From positions 1-18,999 of the forward strand of contig JBEVLT010000204.1 of the NCBI GenBank assembly GCA_040509055.1: a stretch of 18,999 nucleotides of DNA, in the 5' to 3' direction. The translations under genes were made by a program, and so were the position numbers. The DNA is from JAJKIP01 sp040509055. Its GTDB lineage: Bacteria > Bacteroidota > Bacteroidia > Chitinophagales > Chitinophagaceae. Below the pieces are notes generated by a model, which worked only from the letters and a program-made list of their open reading frames with translations, searched no databases and had not been told where the DNA came from. This document shows, one piece after another, positions 1 through 8,596 of this stretch; positions within the stretch are counted from its first letter, which is position 1; each line of letters starts with the position of its first letter.

Positions 1-221
1 GCTGCATTCTTTTTGTCTTTATCTTTTACCGGGTCAGCCATGCCGCCTTTTCCTTTTTCGCCGGTTAAATTTTCAGGGCTGATGGAACGGGTTTGGGCGT
101 CTGACAGGCGGGAGAGATTGCCCATGTTCATATCCAGTCCATTGAATTTAGGCGGGGTCTGGGCCAGCAGGCCGGCAGGAAGGGCTGCCAGGAGCAGCAG
201 CGCAAGCAAACATTTATTCAT
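1..221 (-). CDS. GH172 (DUF2961) family glycoside hydrolase, N-terminal part only
   Basis: The reading frame starts at the ATG on the complement of 219-221 and runs off the left edge after 73 codons. It opens with a clear signal peptide (MNKCLLALLLLAALPAGLLAQ), so the product is exported. The next segment contains NLSRLSDAQTRSISPEN followed by TGEKGKGGMA. That block is the characteristic N-terminus of DUF2961 proteins, now classed as GH172, a family that includes difructose-anhydride-forming enzymes and arabinofuranosidases. The catalytic region is outside the window, so substrate cannot be judged. The gene lies 97 bases downstream of the GH88 gene on the same strand and could share its transcript. 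The gap (222-318) is AT-rich and shows no convincing promoter or terminator. The family call rests on the short motif alone but that motif is distinctive. Confidence 0.8.
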   Translation of the reverse strand, partial: MNKCLLALLLLAALPAGLLAQTPPKFNGLDMNMGNLSRLSDAQTRSISPENLTGEKGKGGMADPVKDKDKKNA

Positions 222-318
222 ATGAGGCTGTTTTTATAGTTGAAAAGATGTGTATTTAAGAGGCGCCAGTTGCAAACAAATAAGTTGATCCGGCTATTTT
301 TTAAATATAAGAATAATG

Positions 319-1506
319 TTATTGCAGGAACTCGTCTTTATAGCGTAATAATGCTTCTATATAATAATAATCCGCATAGGTCAAAGGAGCGTCCATTTCC
401 GAATGTACAGGAACATTGCCGGCGCTGTGTTTTAGAATAAACCCGGCATTTTCTCCTGGCTGTGAATGATAAACCGGCGAAGACAGGGACCGAAGCATCC
501 GGGCTGCTGCAGACCGGAATTCCTTTCTTTCTTTTTTTGACACATACCTGGCCAGCTCGATAAGCGCAGAAGCAATGACGGCGGCGGAAGAGGCATCCCG
601 CAACGCACCAGGGATGCCCGGCGCATCAAAATCCCAGTAGGGGATTTTATCAGCGGGTAAGCGTGGGTGCTGCAAAATAAACCGGGCGATATGACGGGCC
701 TGCTCCCGGTATTGCGGCAGGCCTGTTTCCCGGAACATCGCGGTATAGCCATACAGGGCCCAACCTTGTCCCCTGGCCCAGGCAGAACTGTCTGCAGCGC
801 CTTGCACTGTTTGCTTTTTTAGCGCCTGGCCTGTCTGCGGATCATAATCCACCAGGTGATACGAACTGTAATCGGCGCGAAAATGATTTTTCAACGTGGT
901 ATTGGCATGCGCGACAGCGATTTGCTTCAGCGATGAATCATTGCTTTGGGTGGCAGACCAGGTGAGCAGTTCCAGGTTCATCATATTATCGATGATCACG
1001 GGGTATTTCCAGTCGCCAAAATCCCAGGAACGGATAACACCCGTTGTGGGAGTGAAACGGGTGGCCAGTGAACGGGCGCTGTTCAGCAGAACAGGTTTAT
1101 ATTTTTCATCCTGCCACAGGCGGAAAGCATTGCCAAAGCTGCAGTACATCATAAAACCCAGGTCATGGGTTCGTGTATTGAATTGTTCTTTTTCCAGTAA
1201 TGCCAGCTTTTCGATCGCTTCCGCCTTCAGCACATCATCCTGTGTGTAGCTATACAGGTACAGGAGCGTGCCAGGATAAAAGCCGCTGCACCACCAGCTG
1301 CTGTTGCTTGTCGTCAATTGCCGGGTAGCCGCATCATAGCTTCTGGGAAACACCGGGTCAGGCAGCTGCTCCATCAGCACCTTATATTGGCTGGCCGCCA
1401 GCCTGAGTTGTTTATCTATGAAAGCACGGGGTAGCTTCGTGGCCTGTGCCCTCACGATGGAAGACGCAATCAACAGGCAGGCCGCTACTAAAAAAACCTT
1501 TTTCAT
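319..1506 (-). CDS. GH88 family unsaturated glucuronyl hydrolase, secreted
   Basis: The 395-residue product begins with a signal peptide (MKKVFLVAACLLIASSIVRAQ). I prefer this ATG over an in-frame ATG six codons upstream because it places the basic residues directly before the hydrophobic core. Family hallmarks are THDLGFMMYCSFGNAFRL, PVIIDNMMNLELLTWSA, SAWARGQGWALYGY and RDASSAAVIASAL. The two conserved aspartates of unsaturated glucuronyl hydrolases are present as D115 (HDLGF) and D173 (IIDNMM). These enzymes remove the 4,5-unsaturated uronic acid left at the non-reducing end of oligosaccharides by polysaccharide lyases, using a vinyl-ether hydration mechanism. The length and the (alpha/alpha)6-barrel pattern fit the family. 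The gene precedes the GH172 gene on the same strand and faces away from the DUF5107-TPR gene across a 325-base gap. GH105 (rhamnogalacturonyl hydrolase) is the nearest alternative, but the block sequences match GH88 better. Confidence 0.93.
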   Translation of the reverse strand: MKKVFLVAACLLIASSIVRAQATKLPRAFIDKQLRLAASQYKVLMEQLPDPVFPRSYDAATRQLTTSNSSWWCSGFYPGTLLYLYSYTQDDVLKAEAIEKLALLEKEQFNTRTHDLGFMMYCSFGNAFRLWQDEKYKPVLLNSARSLATRFTPTTGVIRSWDFGDWKYPVIIDNMMNLELLTWSATQSNDSSLKQIAVAHANTTLKNHFRADYSSYHLVDYDPQTGQALKKQTVQGAADSSAWARGQGWALYGYTAMFRETGLPQYREQARHIARFILQHPRLPADKIPYWDFDAPGIPGALRDASSAAVIASALIELARYVSKKERKEFRSAAARMLRSLSSPVYHSQPGENAGFILKHSAGNVPVHSEMDAPLTYADYYYIEALLRYKDEFLQ

Positions 1507-1665
1507 CACAATGCTTTTGTACATCCTGCCCGGCAGGGGGCATCGGCTGATATCGTTCCTGAATACTTTATCCTTCCTGGCCTGTATGGCATTTTGCAGG
1601 ATAAATGGTACCTGTAAATGTAAAGGAGTTGCTTTTTTCTGCGATAGAATATCTCATTCAATAGC

Positions 1666-1735
1666 TGGACTATCTTCTACAGCCATCAGACAGCAAACGT
1701 GGATGTGACAGCGAACTGTTCTATAAGATAGTCCA
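1666..1735. repeat. 11-bp perfect inverted repeat with 48-base spacer
   Basis: TGGACTATCTT at 1666-1676 is exactly reverse-complemented by AAGATAGTCCA at 1725-1735. Similarity continues outward: both arms are preceded (in their own orientation) by TTCAA, with a four-base insertion in the left copy. After one mismatch inward, a TA also matches. The arrangement fits two oppositely oriented binding sites for one regulator between divergent genes. A long-loop hairpin or a very small invertible segment are less likely readings. Confidence 0.6.
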
Positions 1736-1778
1736 TTGAAATAGTTGTTTATGCAATGGCCCCGGCTGGATGCAATTT

Positions 1779-1786
1779 TATCTTTG
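1779..1786 (+). promoter_or_regulatory. Bacteroidota -7 element for the DUF5107-TPR gene
   Basis: TATCTTTG matches the TAnnTTTG consensus of Bacteroidota primary-sigma promoters perfectly. It lies 46 bases before the preferred ATG at 1832, giving a leader of roughly 40 bases. No good TTG-type -33 element sits at the usual 19-21-base distance, so the call is tentative. If correct, it rules out the upstream TTG (1745) and ATG (1751) as starts. Confidence 0.45.
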
Positions 1787-1831
1787 GCAGGAACATTTAT
1801 CCTGGTATTTACTCAATGCAGACGTTGCCGT

Positions 1832-4800
1832 ATGAAAGATATCGTACAAGTATGGGAAGAAATGATCGAATTGCCAACCTATGAAACCGGCAAGCCCGAA
1901 AAGAACCCGCTATTTCTCGAGAAACGAGTTTACCAGGGCAGCAGTGGGGTGGTTTACCCGCATCCTGTCATAGAGAAAATATACGATGAGAAGGTCCTGA
2001 AAACATACCGGGCTTTTTTCCTGGAGAATGAGTACCTCCGGATCATGGTATTGCCGGAGCTGGGCGGCCGTATTCACCGCGCTTATGATAAGATCAGGAA
2101 GAAAGATTTTATTTACTACAATGAGGTGATCAAACCTGCCCTGGTCGGGCTCACAGGACCGTGGATATCGGGCGGTATTGAATTCAACTGGCCACAGCAC
2201 CACCGGCCCAGCACTTTTGAACCGATCGACTGCACGATCGAAGAGCACCGGGATGGCAGCAAGACAATATGGGTGAACGAAGTGGAAATTATGTTCCGGA
2301 CCAAGGGGATGGCCGGCTTTACTTTGTATCCCGGTAAAGCCTACCTGGAGATCAAAGGAAAGGTCTTTAACCGTACCATGCTCCCGCAAAGCTTTTTGTG
2401 GTGGGCCAATCCTGCCGTAAGGGTCAATGATTTTTACCAATCCATCTTCCCGCCGGATGTATTTGCCGTTTTTGATCACGGCAAGCGGGATGTATCAGGT
2501 TTCCCGGTTGCAACCAGCACGTATTACAAAGTCGATTATTCTCCCGGTACGGATATTTCGATGTACCGCAATATCCCGGTGCCGACATCCTATATGGCCA
2601 TCCGGTCGGGGTATGATTTTATCGGTTGTTATGAGCATGATACCGAAGCAGGGATGGTCCATGTGGCCAATCACCATATATCGCCGGGCAAAAAGCAATG
2701 GACCTGGGGAAACGGTGATTTCGGCAAAGCCTGGGACAGGAACCTGACCGATGAGAGCGGTCCTTACATTGAACTAATGACAGGCGTCTTTACCGATAAC
2801 CAGCCTGATTTTACATGGCTGTTGCCAAACGAACAGAAGGAATTTGAACAGTATTTCATGCCCTATGCAAAAACCGGCGGCATTAAAAATGCGACACGGG
2901 AAGCGCTGGTCAACCTGGTAGTGGCAGACAATACGGTTGCCGTTAAAGTGTATGCCACCTCGGCCTATCCCGGCGCCACCATCGCGCTGCAGGCATACGA
3001 CCGTGAAATAGCTTCCTTTACGTTTGATCTTTCACCTTCCCGGCAGTTTTGCGAAACCGTCGTTGTGCCGGATCCTGTTGCCGAAGAGGCCCTCCGGGTG
3101 ACGGTAAGGGATGCCAATCAGCATATCCTGGTCTCGTACCAGCCTGCTGCTGCGTCCGGGCAGAGCATACCCGAACCGGCGAAAGCGGCTAAGCAGCCGG
3201 CCGATACCGGCAGCAATGAATTGCTTTACCTGACCGGGTTGCACCTGGAGCAATACCGCCACGCCACCTTCGATCCTGCCGATTATTACATGGAAGGGCT
3301 GCGAAGAGACCCGGCCGACAGCCGGTGCAACAATGCCATGGGGCTGCTATGGCTCCGGAAGGGGCGGTTTGAAAAAGCTGCGCCTTTTTTCAGAAAGGCC
3401 ATTGAAACACTCAGCACCTACAATCCCAATCCGTATAACGGCGAGGCCTGGTATAACCTGGGCTGCTGTTTGCAGCTGCAGGGGAAATACGGGCAGGCAT
3501 TTGAAGCATTTTATAAGTCTGTCTGGAACGATGCCTGGCAGCATAGCGGTTACCTGGCGCTGGCAAGGATTGCTGCACTGCAGGGACGATTCCCCGAAGC
3601 GCTCCGCCTGGCAGACCAATCCCTGCAACGTAATACCAGCAGTCATTCGGCCCGGCATCTGAAAATTATTTTACTGCGTCAAACCAATTGTGTTGCTGCC
3701 GCACAGGACCTGATCGCTGAATCGTTGCGGCAGGATATTTTTAATTACGGGGCACTTTTTGAAAGGTATATGTTAGTAAGAGACAATGGGCCGGGAAAAG
3801 AGGCCGCTGCCGCCCTCGGGCACCTGGAAAAGCTGATGCAGGACCGGTTGCATAATTACCTCGAATATTCACTGGATTATGCTGCGGCTGGTTTTTATAA
3901 GGAAGCAGCGGCGCTGCTCCAGGTATTTTCATCGGTTACCGGCAGCGACCATCCGCTCGTTTGTTACTACCTCGGATGGTTTAGCAGCCAGTCCGGCAAC
4001 GCCGGTCAGGCCCTGGAATTTTTTCAGCAGGCAGCGTTGTTGCCTCCCGGCTATTGTTTCCCCAATAAGCTGGAAGAGATCATTATCCTTGAAAAAGCGC
4101 TGGAGCTGAACCCTGGTGATGCAAACGGCTGGTATTACCTCGGCAACCTCTGGTATGATAAACGGCAATATGACCATGCCATCGACTGCTGGGAAAGATC
4201 GGTCCGGCTAAATAACACGTTTCCGACCGTTCACCGGAACCTGGGATTGGCTTATTTCAATAAACGCAGCGATCCTGCCCGGTCCCTCGCATCGATGGAA
4301 AAGGCATTTGACCTTGATGCCTCCGATGCAAGAATATTGATGGAGCTGGACCAGCTGTATAAAGTAGTAAACCGGCCGGTAGAAGAGCGGCTGTCGTTGC
4401 TGAATGCAAACAGCGAAACGGTAAGCAGCCGCGACGATCTCTATCTTGAATGGGTAACGCTGCATAATCTTTCAGGCGAATTTGCAAGGGCGAAAGAACT
4501 GATCGCCGGCAGAAAATTCCATCCCTGGGAGGGCGGCGAAGGCAAGGTGACGGCCCAATACCTGCTCTGTCATACGGAACTGGCAAAACAGGCGTTGGTG
4601 AACGGTCAGTACGAACTGGCGCTGCAGCTGCTGGAAGAAGCGGGCACCTACCCGGAGAACCTGGGCGAAGGCAAACTGTACGGAACTCCTGAAAACGATA
4701 TTGACTACCTGAAAGGCTGCGTCTTTGAAGCCCTGCATCAACCGGCACAGGCCAGCTTGTTTTTTGAGAAAGCAGCAGCAGGGAATGCCGAGCCTGTGCA

Positions 4801-5188
4801 GGCTATTTTTTACAATGATCCCCAGCCTGATAAAATACTGTACCAGGGGCTGGCCTGCCGCAAGCTGAATAAACATCAGAAAGCTACCTCTATTTTTCGC
4901 AGGTTGGTCAGTTTTGGTGAAGAGCATATCGGCGACGAGGTCCGGATCGACTATTTTGCCGTTTCGCTTCCCGACCTGCTTGTTTTCGAGCAGGACCTAA
5001 ATATGCGGAATCGAATTCATTGTGAATATATCATGGCGCTTGGCCACCTGGGCCTCGGCGAAGAGGGAGCGGCCCGGCGTCTTTTCGCGAAAATACTCGA
5101 CCGGCAAAATCATCACACAGGCGCTTTTGTTCACTCCGGGATGATCGGCTCGCGGACAGGCAGGGAATGGTGCAGCAGGTCCCGTTGA
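1832..5188 (+). CDS. DUF5107 domain protein with C-terminal TPR array
   Basis: The preferred product has 1118 residues and starts MKDIVQVWEEMIELPTYETG, the usual opening of DUF5107 proteins. The N-terminal region (about residues 1-400) is a beta-rich domain with family blocks KRVYQGSSGVVYPHPV (31-46), LPELGGRIHRAYDK (74-87) and GPWISGGIEFNWPQHHRPST (109-128). From about residue 460 the protein becomes helical, with repeated tetratricopeptide units; clear examples are AWYNLGCCLQLQGKYGQAFE and GWYYLGNLWYDKRQYDHAID. DUF5107 is recalled as related to galactose-mutarotase-like sugar-binding folds; no reaction has been established that I know of. There is no signal peptide from this start, so it is probably cytoplasmic. 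A longer in-frame form from 1751 would add a hydrophobic N-terminus, but a -7 element overlaps that segment and the lipobox is poor. The last dozen residues look less conserved. Its position beside GH88, GH35 and esterase genes suggests a role in carbohydrate use. Confidence 0.9.
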   Translation: MKDIVQVWEEMIELPTYETGKPEKNPLFLEKRVYQGSSGVVYPHPVIEKIYDEKVLKTYRAFFLENEYLRIMVLPELGGRIHRAYDKIRKKDFIYYNEVIKPALVGLTGPWISGGIEFNWPQHHRPSTFEPIDCTIEEHRDGSKTIWVNEVEIMFRTKGMAGFTLYPGKAYLEIKGKVFNRTMLPQSFLWWANPAVRVNDFYQSIFPPDVFAVFDHGKRDVSGFPVATSTYYKVDYSPGTDISMYRNIPVPTSYMAIRSGYDFIGCYEHDTEAGMVHVANHHISPGKKQWTWGNGDFGKAWDRNLTDESGPYIELMTGVFTDNQPDFTWLLPNEQKEFEQYFMPYAKTGGIKNATREALVNLVVADNTVAVKVYATSAYPGATIALQAYDREIASFTFDLSPSRQFCETVVVPDPVAEEALRVTVRDANQHILVSYQPAAASGQSIPEPAKAAKQPADTGSNELLYLTGLHLEQYRHATFDPADYYMEGLRRDPADSRCNNAMGLLWLRKGRFEKAAPFFRKAIETLSTYNPNPYNGEAWYNLGCCLQLQGKYGQAFEAFYKSVWNDAWQHSGYLALARIAALQGRFPEALRLADQSLQRNTSSHSARHLKIILLRQTNCVAAAQDLIAESLRQDIFNYGALFERYMLVRDNGPGKEAAAALGHLEKLMQDRLHNYLEYSLDYAAAGFYKEAAALLQVFSSVTGSDHPLVCYYLGWFSSQSGNAGQALEFFQQAALLPPGYCFPNKLEEIIILEKALELNPGDANGWYYLGNLWYDKRQYDHAIDCWERSVRLNNTFPTVHRNLGLAYFNKRSDPARSLASMEKAFDLDASDARILMELDQLYKVVNRPVEERLSLLNANSETVSSRDDLYLEWVTLHNLSGEFARAKELIAGRKFHPWEGGEGKVTAQYLLCHTELAKQALVNGQYELALQLLEEAGTYPENLGEGKLYGTPENDIDYLKGCVFEALHQPAQASLFFEKAAAGNAEPVQAIFYNDPQPDKILYQGLACRKLNKHQKATSIFRRLVSFGEEHIGDEVRIDYFAVSLPDLLVFEQDLNMRNRIHCEYIMALGHLGLGEEGAARRLFAKILDRQNHHTGAFVHSGMIGSRTGREWCSRSR

Positions 5189-5361
5189 CAAAAATAAACA
5201 GGAAGGATTGACATAACCACGTGGTCCGGCATCGTGCCGCCCTCGCACTGGCATTATGTATTCCGACAGCTTCCCGGTATGCCCTATGGATTTATACGAC
5301 TACGGGTTAATGAAAGATTTTATCATATTCCAATCACGATAACCACCTTTAAAACACCAGT
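5189..5361. other. Intergenic gap before the esterase gene
   Basis: These 173 bases separate the DUF5107-TPR stop from the esterase start on the same strand. All three forward frames are open for unusually long stretches between about 5198 and 5350, and base composition resembles coding DNA. One frame reads DITTWSGIVPPSHWHYVF, which I do not recognise. It has no start codon in that frame. It could be a worn gene remnant or chance. No clear promoter or terminator hairpin was found. Confidence 0.3.
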
Positions 5362-6159
5362 ATGACAAAGCGATTGATCCTGCCATTCCTGTTTCCTGTT
5401 TTGATGTTTTTAGTGCCGGGTACATCCACGGTTTTTTCACAAACACTGGCTGCAAAAACTGTAACTGTTGACAGTAACTGCCATGGGTTTTATGAGTACC
5501 TGCCAAAGGACTATGATAAGGGAAAGAAAAAATACCCGCTGCTGATCTTTTTGCACGGACTGGGAGAACTGGGAAACGGCGGCCCAGACCTGCCAAAGGT
5601 GTTGCGCAATGGACCGGGCCGGCTGATTGCGGACAGCACTTTCCCGGATGCCTTTGTCGTAGCCGGGAAAACCTATCGCTTTATCGTGTTTATGCCCCAG
5701 TTCATACACTGGCCATGGCCCGGCACTACCCAGGCCATCGTTGACTATGCGGTGAAACATTATCGGGTGGACCGGAGCAGGATCTACCTTACCGGTCTGA
5801 GCATGGGCGGGGGCGCTACCTGGGAATGCGTGGGCAACAGTAAGAAGCATGCAAAACAAATTGCCGCCATTGTCCCGGTTTGCGGGGCTTCCTTAGCAGA
5901 CAGCATCAAGGCGCAACGGATCGCAGCGGCCGGTTTGCCTGTATGGGCATTGCACAACGAAGGCGACCCGGTGGTGACGGTAGAATTCACAAAAAAATAT
6001 ACCCGGTACATCAACGGAGCTCCACTGCCGCCGGCCCTGCCTGCCAGGGAAACCATTTTTCCTGTAACCGGTCACAACGCATGGACAAAAGCCTATGACC
6101 CGCAGTACCGGGAGAATGGAATGAATGTGTACGAGTGGATGCTTTCGCATCACCGGTGA
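5362..6159 (+). CDS. Secreted alpha/beta-hydrolase esterase (predicted carbohydrate esterase/peptidase)
   Basis: The 265-residue product has a signal peptide ending near VFSQ (residue 27) and a compact alpha/beta-hydrolase fold. FLHGLGELGNGG (63-74) is the oxyanion-hole loop. GLSMGGG (145-151) holds the nucleophile S147. D202 in NEGDPVV and H238 in VTGHNAW complete a standard Ser-Asp-His triad, and all three residues are present. This arrangement matches the COG4099/PHB-depolymerase-like group often annotated as phospholipase, prolyl oligopeptidase-like or CE1-type esterase. In this neighbourhood removal of acyl or feruloyl groups from polysaccharide is the most plausible role, but that is inference from context. 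It follows the DUF5107-TPR gene on the same strand by 173 bases and converges on the GH35 gene with only 13 bases between the stops. Confidence 0.87.
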   Translation: MTKRLILPFLFPVLMFLVPGTSTVFSQTLAAKTVTVDSNCHGFYEYLPKDYDKGKKKYPLLIFLHGLGELGNGGPDLPKVLRNGPGRLIADSTFPDAFVVAGKTYRFIVFMPQFIHWPWPGTTQAIVDYAVKHYRVDRSRIYLTGLSMGGGATWECVGNSKKHAKQIAAIVPVCGASLADSIKAQRIAAAGLPVWALHNEGDPVVTVEFTKKYTRYINGAPLPPALPARETIFPVTGHNAWTKAYDPQYRENGMNVYEWMLSHHR

Positions 6160-6172
6160 GAACAAAAATGAT

Positions 6173-8596
6173 TCAACGGAAGTAGATCCTGCATTTGTAT
6201 TCGGGAATGACGGTTAGGCCATTAATCTTCAGGTACTCGCTCTGATCGCCAAAGGGCGGTATCTTTTCTTTGAGATATTCCAGGCAGGCAGCATCTTTTT
6301 TCATGGCATGGAAAAGCAGATAAAGCGGCTGATCTTTCAGCCGGCCGGCGAACCGCTTCAGGCCGATCTCCCAGGGAACACCATAGTAAAAATGATCGGC
6401 AGCCAACTCTCCATCCAGGAAGGCCTGTGCCTTGTCGCCAGCATAATCGACTTTCAGGAAAAGATCATTCAACCCGGCTGGCAATCCTCCTTCAAGACTG
6501 ACCACGGCATGGGCCGGCATGGGTTGCGTTATTGTCACCAGTGGTGTTTGCGCTGCAAACCGGATGTTATAAGCCGAGAATGCAGGATTGCCCGGTGCAA
6601 CGGAAAAGATTGCAGCCTCACTGATCTGCGGAGCGGCTGGCCGTGCAGGATAGAATAATAAAGTGTCGCTGTCAGGATCCCGCGTGATGATGTCAACTGC
6701 ATTTTCATCGATCAGCGGGGTTGCTTTTGTAAAAAGGATGCCGTTGCCGATGCGGTAGGCATTTACCGCCATCGACATGGGAATGACGAGGAACTGCTCC
6801 GTTGCGGAGCCCTGGCCGGTGCAGAAGCTGAAAACAGCGCCGGCATTTCCTTTGACAAGAGAGCCCTTGCCCTTTTTTTCGATCAGGCAGTTTTGCCCGG
6901 CCCGGATGCGGCTTTTCGTTTGCAGGTAAAACTCAGGTTGAACCCCGTCGATAGCAACGAACACATGGTAATTGATCCCGTCCCTGGTAAAGTTCAGCAT
7001 GGGCTGTACGGTCGCATACCGGATGAGGATGTCATTTACCCGCAGGTTAAAGGGCAGGATAGCATGTTTTTCCTTTTGCAGGGTAAAGCTGCCTTGTTCC
7101 GGGATTGTAATGATGTCATTTTTTGTTTTGATCGAAAGCTGCAGGCCTGCGAGATCGGTCCTGCCGGCATGATCCTGGTAATTGTGTAAAAAAACAAAAC
7201 CACTGTTGCCGTCAGATCGTACGGAGTAGCGCAGCAGTTGGCTATCGGTGGCAACCGCAGGATTGGTGGCGGGCAGGATGACAGGCATCGGCGCCAGCAG
7301 GCTTCCGAAATTGTCCAGGAAGAAATGGAGCGGTACCAGGTCTTTGTAAGACGGGCGTACCTGGCCAAACTCGCCGATAGGCGCCTGGAAATCGTAGCTG
7401 ATCTTTGGCAGCTCTCCCGGCTCCTCGCTCATAAACTGCCCGTTCTGTACAGGAGTGGAGCCGCCATGGAACATATAGTACCCAATGCCATTGCTGCCGC
7501 TCCCGATATTCCGTACCATCAGCGGCGCAATGCTGTTAAAGGGAACCTCCGGCCGCTTGCTGTTGGTGATCATAATGCCGCTGCCTATTTCGGCCGACAG
7601 GCTGGGGTATTGCCAGGGATTGTATCGTACCGGGCCATAATCCGGTTCATCACGAAGGGTTTTAAAAAGGTAAAACGGGGAGGGCTCCAGGTTGCCCCAG
7701 GAGGGAAAGGCATAGGCGGCCGATACCGGCAGGCTTTCTTTTTCTGCAATGGCCGCATAGCCCCATCCTGTTGCCGTATACAGTGGAGTAACAAGGCCCG
7801 CTTCCTCTGCTGTTTTTTTCAGTGTCAGCATATGCTGGTCGCCGCTTTCCCGGTATTGTTCTTTTTTTTCAACGTTGTACGTGTTGTTGCGGGTAAGGTG
7901 GCGCTGGCTGCCGGGAAAACTGTATTCATATTTTGAGTTGGGGTAGTTCAGCCACCAGGCCGATCCTGCATGCTGGTACTCATTTTCCAGTTGAATACCG
8001 ATGACGGGTCCGCCGTCTTTGTACAATTTACCTGTGAGCTGTTTTGCAATTTCACCAAAGTACCGCTTCACAATGGCCAGGTAGGCCGGATCGTCGGTCC
8101 GGATATCGACAGGTCTGCCATACAGCCAGTCGGGTATGGCGCCGTTGCGTATTTCACCGTGCCCATAAGGACCTACCCTCACGACGAGATAAATATTGTG
8201 TTTGGCGCACAATGCCGCGAACGTTGCCAGGTCGCGGTCGCCCTCCCAGTCGAATTGTCCTTCCTTCGGTTCATGCAGGATCCAGAACACATAGGTGGCG
8301 ATCACGTTGATGCCGCCGGCTTTCATTTTCAGGATGGACTCTTCCCAGTATGCGTGCGGATAGCGGGAGAAATGAAATTCACCCATGACCGGGAAAAATG
8401 GCTGACCGTTAACGGAAATATAGTCGTTGTTTACACTGATGCGATTGCCCGAAGGGCTGGCGCCGCCTAATTGCAGCGGCGTGGTGATGGTATGCGATAC
8501 CGGGTGGGAAACATCGATGGAATAAATGGGCTGTGCCGTGCCTGCAAGACCTGGTAAAAGATATACGGCCAGTACAATCGCTATACGTCTTTTCAT
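6173..8596 (-). CDS. GH35 family beta-galactosidase, secreted
   Basis: The 807-residue protein starts at MKRRIAIVLAVYLLPGLAGTAQ, a typical signal peptide, and is preceded by AGGAG at good spacing on the minus strand. An in-frame ATG 15 codons upstream lacks these features. The TIM-barrel catalytic domain begins with YISVNGQPFFPVMGEFHFSR and contains GGINVIATYVFWILHEP. QLENEYQ (202-208) carries the proton donor E206, and SLSAEIGSGI carries the nucleophile E336; both agree with GH35 enzymes such as human GLB1. The loop normally reading GPYxCAEWE here reads GPYGHGEIRNGAIPDWL, keeping the galactose-binding glutamate (E148) but changing its surroundings. The C-terminal third is beta-rich, with jelly-roll-like segments. 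It probably removes terminal beta-galactose from oligosaccharides, in the periplasm or at the surface. It is divergent from the beta-helix/DUF6786/esterase run and convergent with the esterase. Fine substrate specificity cannot be read from the sequence. Confidence 0.93.
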   Translation of the reverse strand: MKRRIAIVLAVYLLPGLAGTAQPIYSIDVSHPVSHTITTPLQLGGASPSGNRISVNNDYISVNGQPFFPVMGEFHFSRYPHAYWEESILKMKAGGINVIATYVFWILHEPKEGQFDWEGDRDLATFAALCAKHNIYLVVRVGPYGHGEIRNGAIPDWLYGRPVDIRTDDPAYLAIVKRYFGEIAKQLTGKLYKDGGPVIGIQLENEYQHAGSAWWLNYPNSKYEYSFPGSQRHLTRNNTYNVEKKEQYRESGDQHMLTLKKTAEEAGLVTPLYTATGWGYAAIAEKESLPVSAAYAFPSWGNLEPSPFYLFKTLRDEPDYGPVRYNPWQYPSLSAEIGSGIMITNSKRPEVPFNSIAPLMVRNIGSGSNGIGYYMFHGGSTPVQNGQFMSEEPGELPKISYDFQAPIGEFGQVRPSYKDLVPLHFFLDNFGSLLAPMPVILPATNPAVATDSQLLRYSVRSDGNSGFVFLHNYQDHAGRTDLAGLQLSIKTKNDIITIPEQGSFTLQKEKHAILPFNLRVNDILIRYATVQPMLNFTRDGINYHVFVAIDGVQPEFYLQTKSRIRAGQNCLIEKKGKGSLVKGNAGAVFSFCTGQGSATEQFLVIPMSMAVNAYRIGNGILFTKATPLIDENAVDIITRDPDSDTLLFYPARPAAPQISEAAIFSVAPGNPAFSAYNIRFAAQTPLVTITQPMPAHAVVSLEGGLPAGLNDLFLKVDYAGDKAQAFLDGELAADHFYYGVPWEIGLKRFAGRLKDQPLYLLFHAMKKDAACLEYLKEKIPPFGDQSEYLKINGLTVIPEYKCRIYFR

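Larger units (their letters stand above)
1507..1831. promoter_or_regulatory. Divergent intergenic region with inverted repeat
   Basis: This 325-base gap separates the leftward GH88 gene from the rightward DUF5107-TPR gene and must hold both promoters. It contains an 11-base perfect inverted repeat (1666-1676 and 1725-1735) and a TAnnTTTG-type element (1779-1786), each listed separately. No convincing coding sequence is seen. The hydrophobic frame that extends upstream of the DUF5107 start (from 1745 or 1751) is probably untranslated leader. Confidence 0.6.

Noticed and set aside
13..225. Plus-strand open frame (70 codons) at the left edge
   Set aside because: Antisense to the GH172 signal peptide and TGEKGKGG block, which is the better explanation.
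5198..5361. Open, coding-like stretch without a start codon between DUF5107-TPR and esterase genes
   Set aside because: No family recognised in any of the three frames and too short to call a pseudogene; kept only as an intergenic note.
7238..7936. Long plus-strand open frame (232 codons) inside the GH35 gene
   Set aside because: Antisense to a strongly supported GH35 catalytic region; its translation shows no domain and is a composition shadow.
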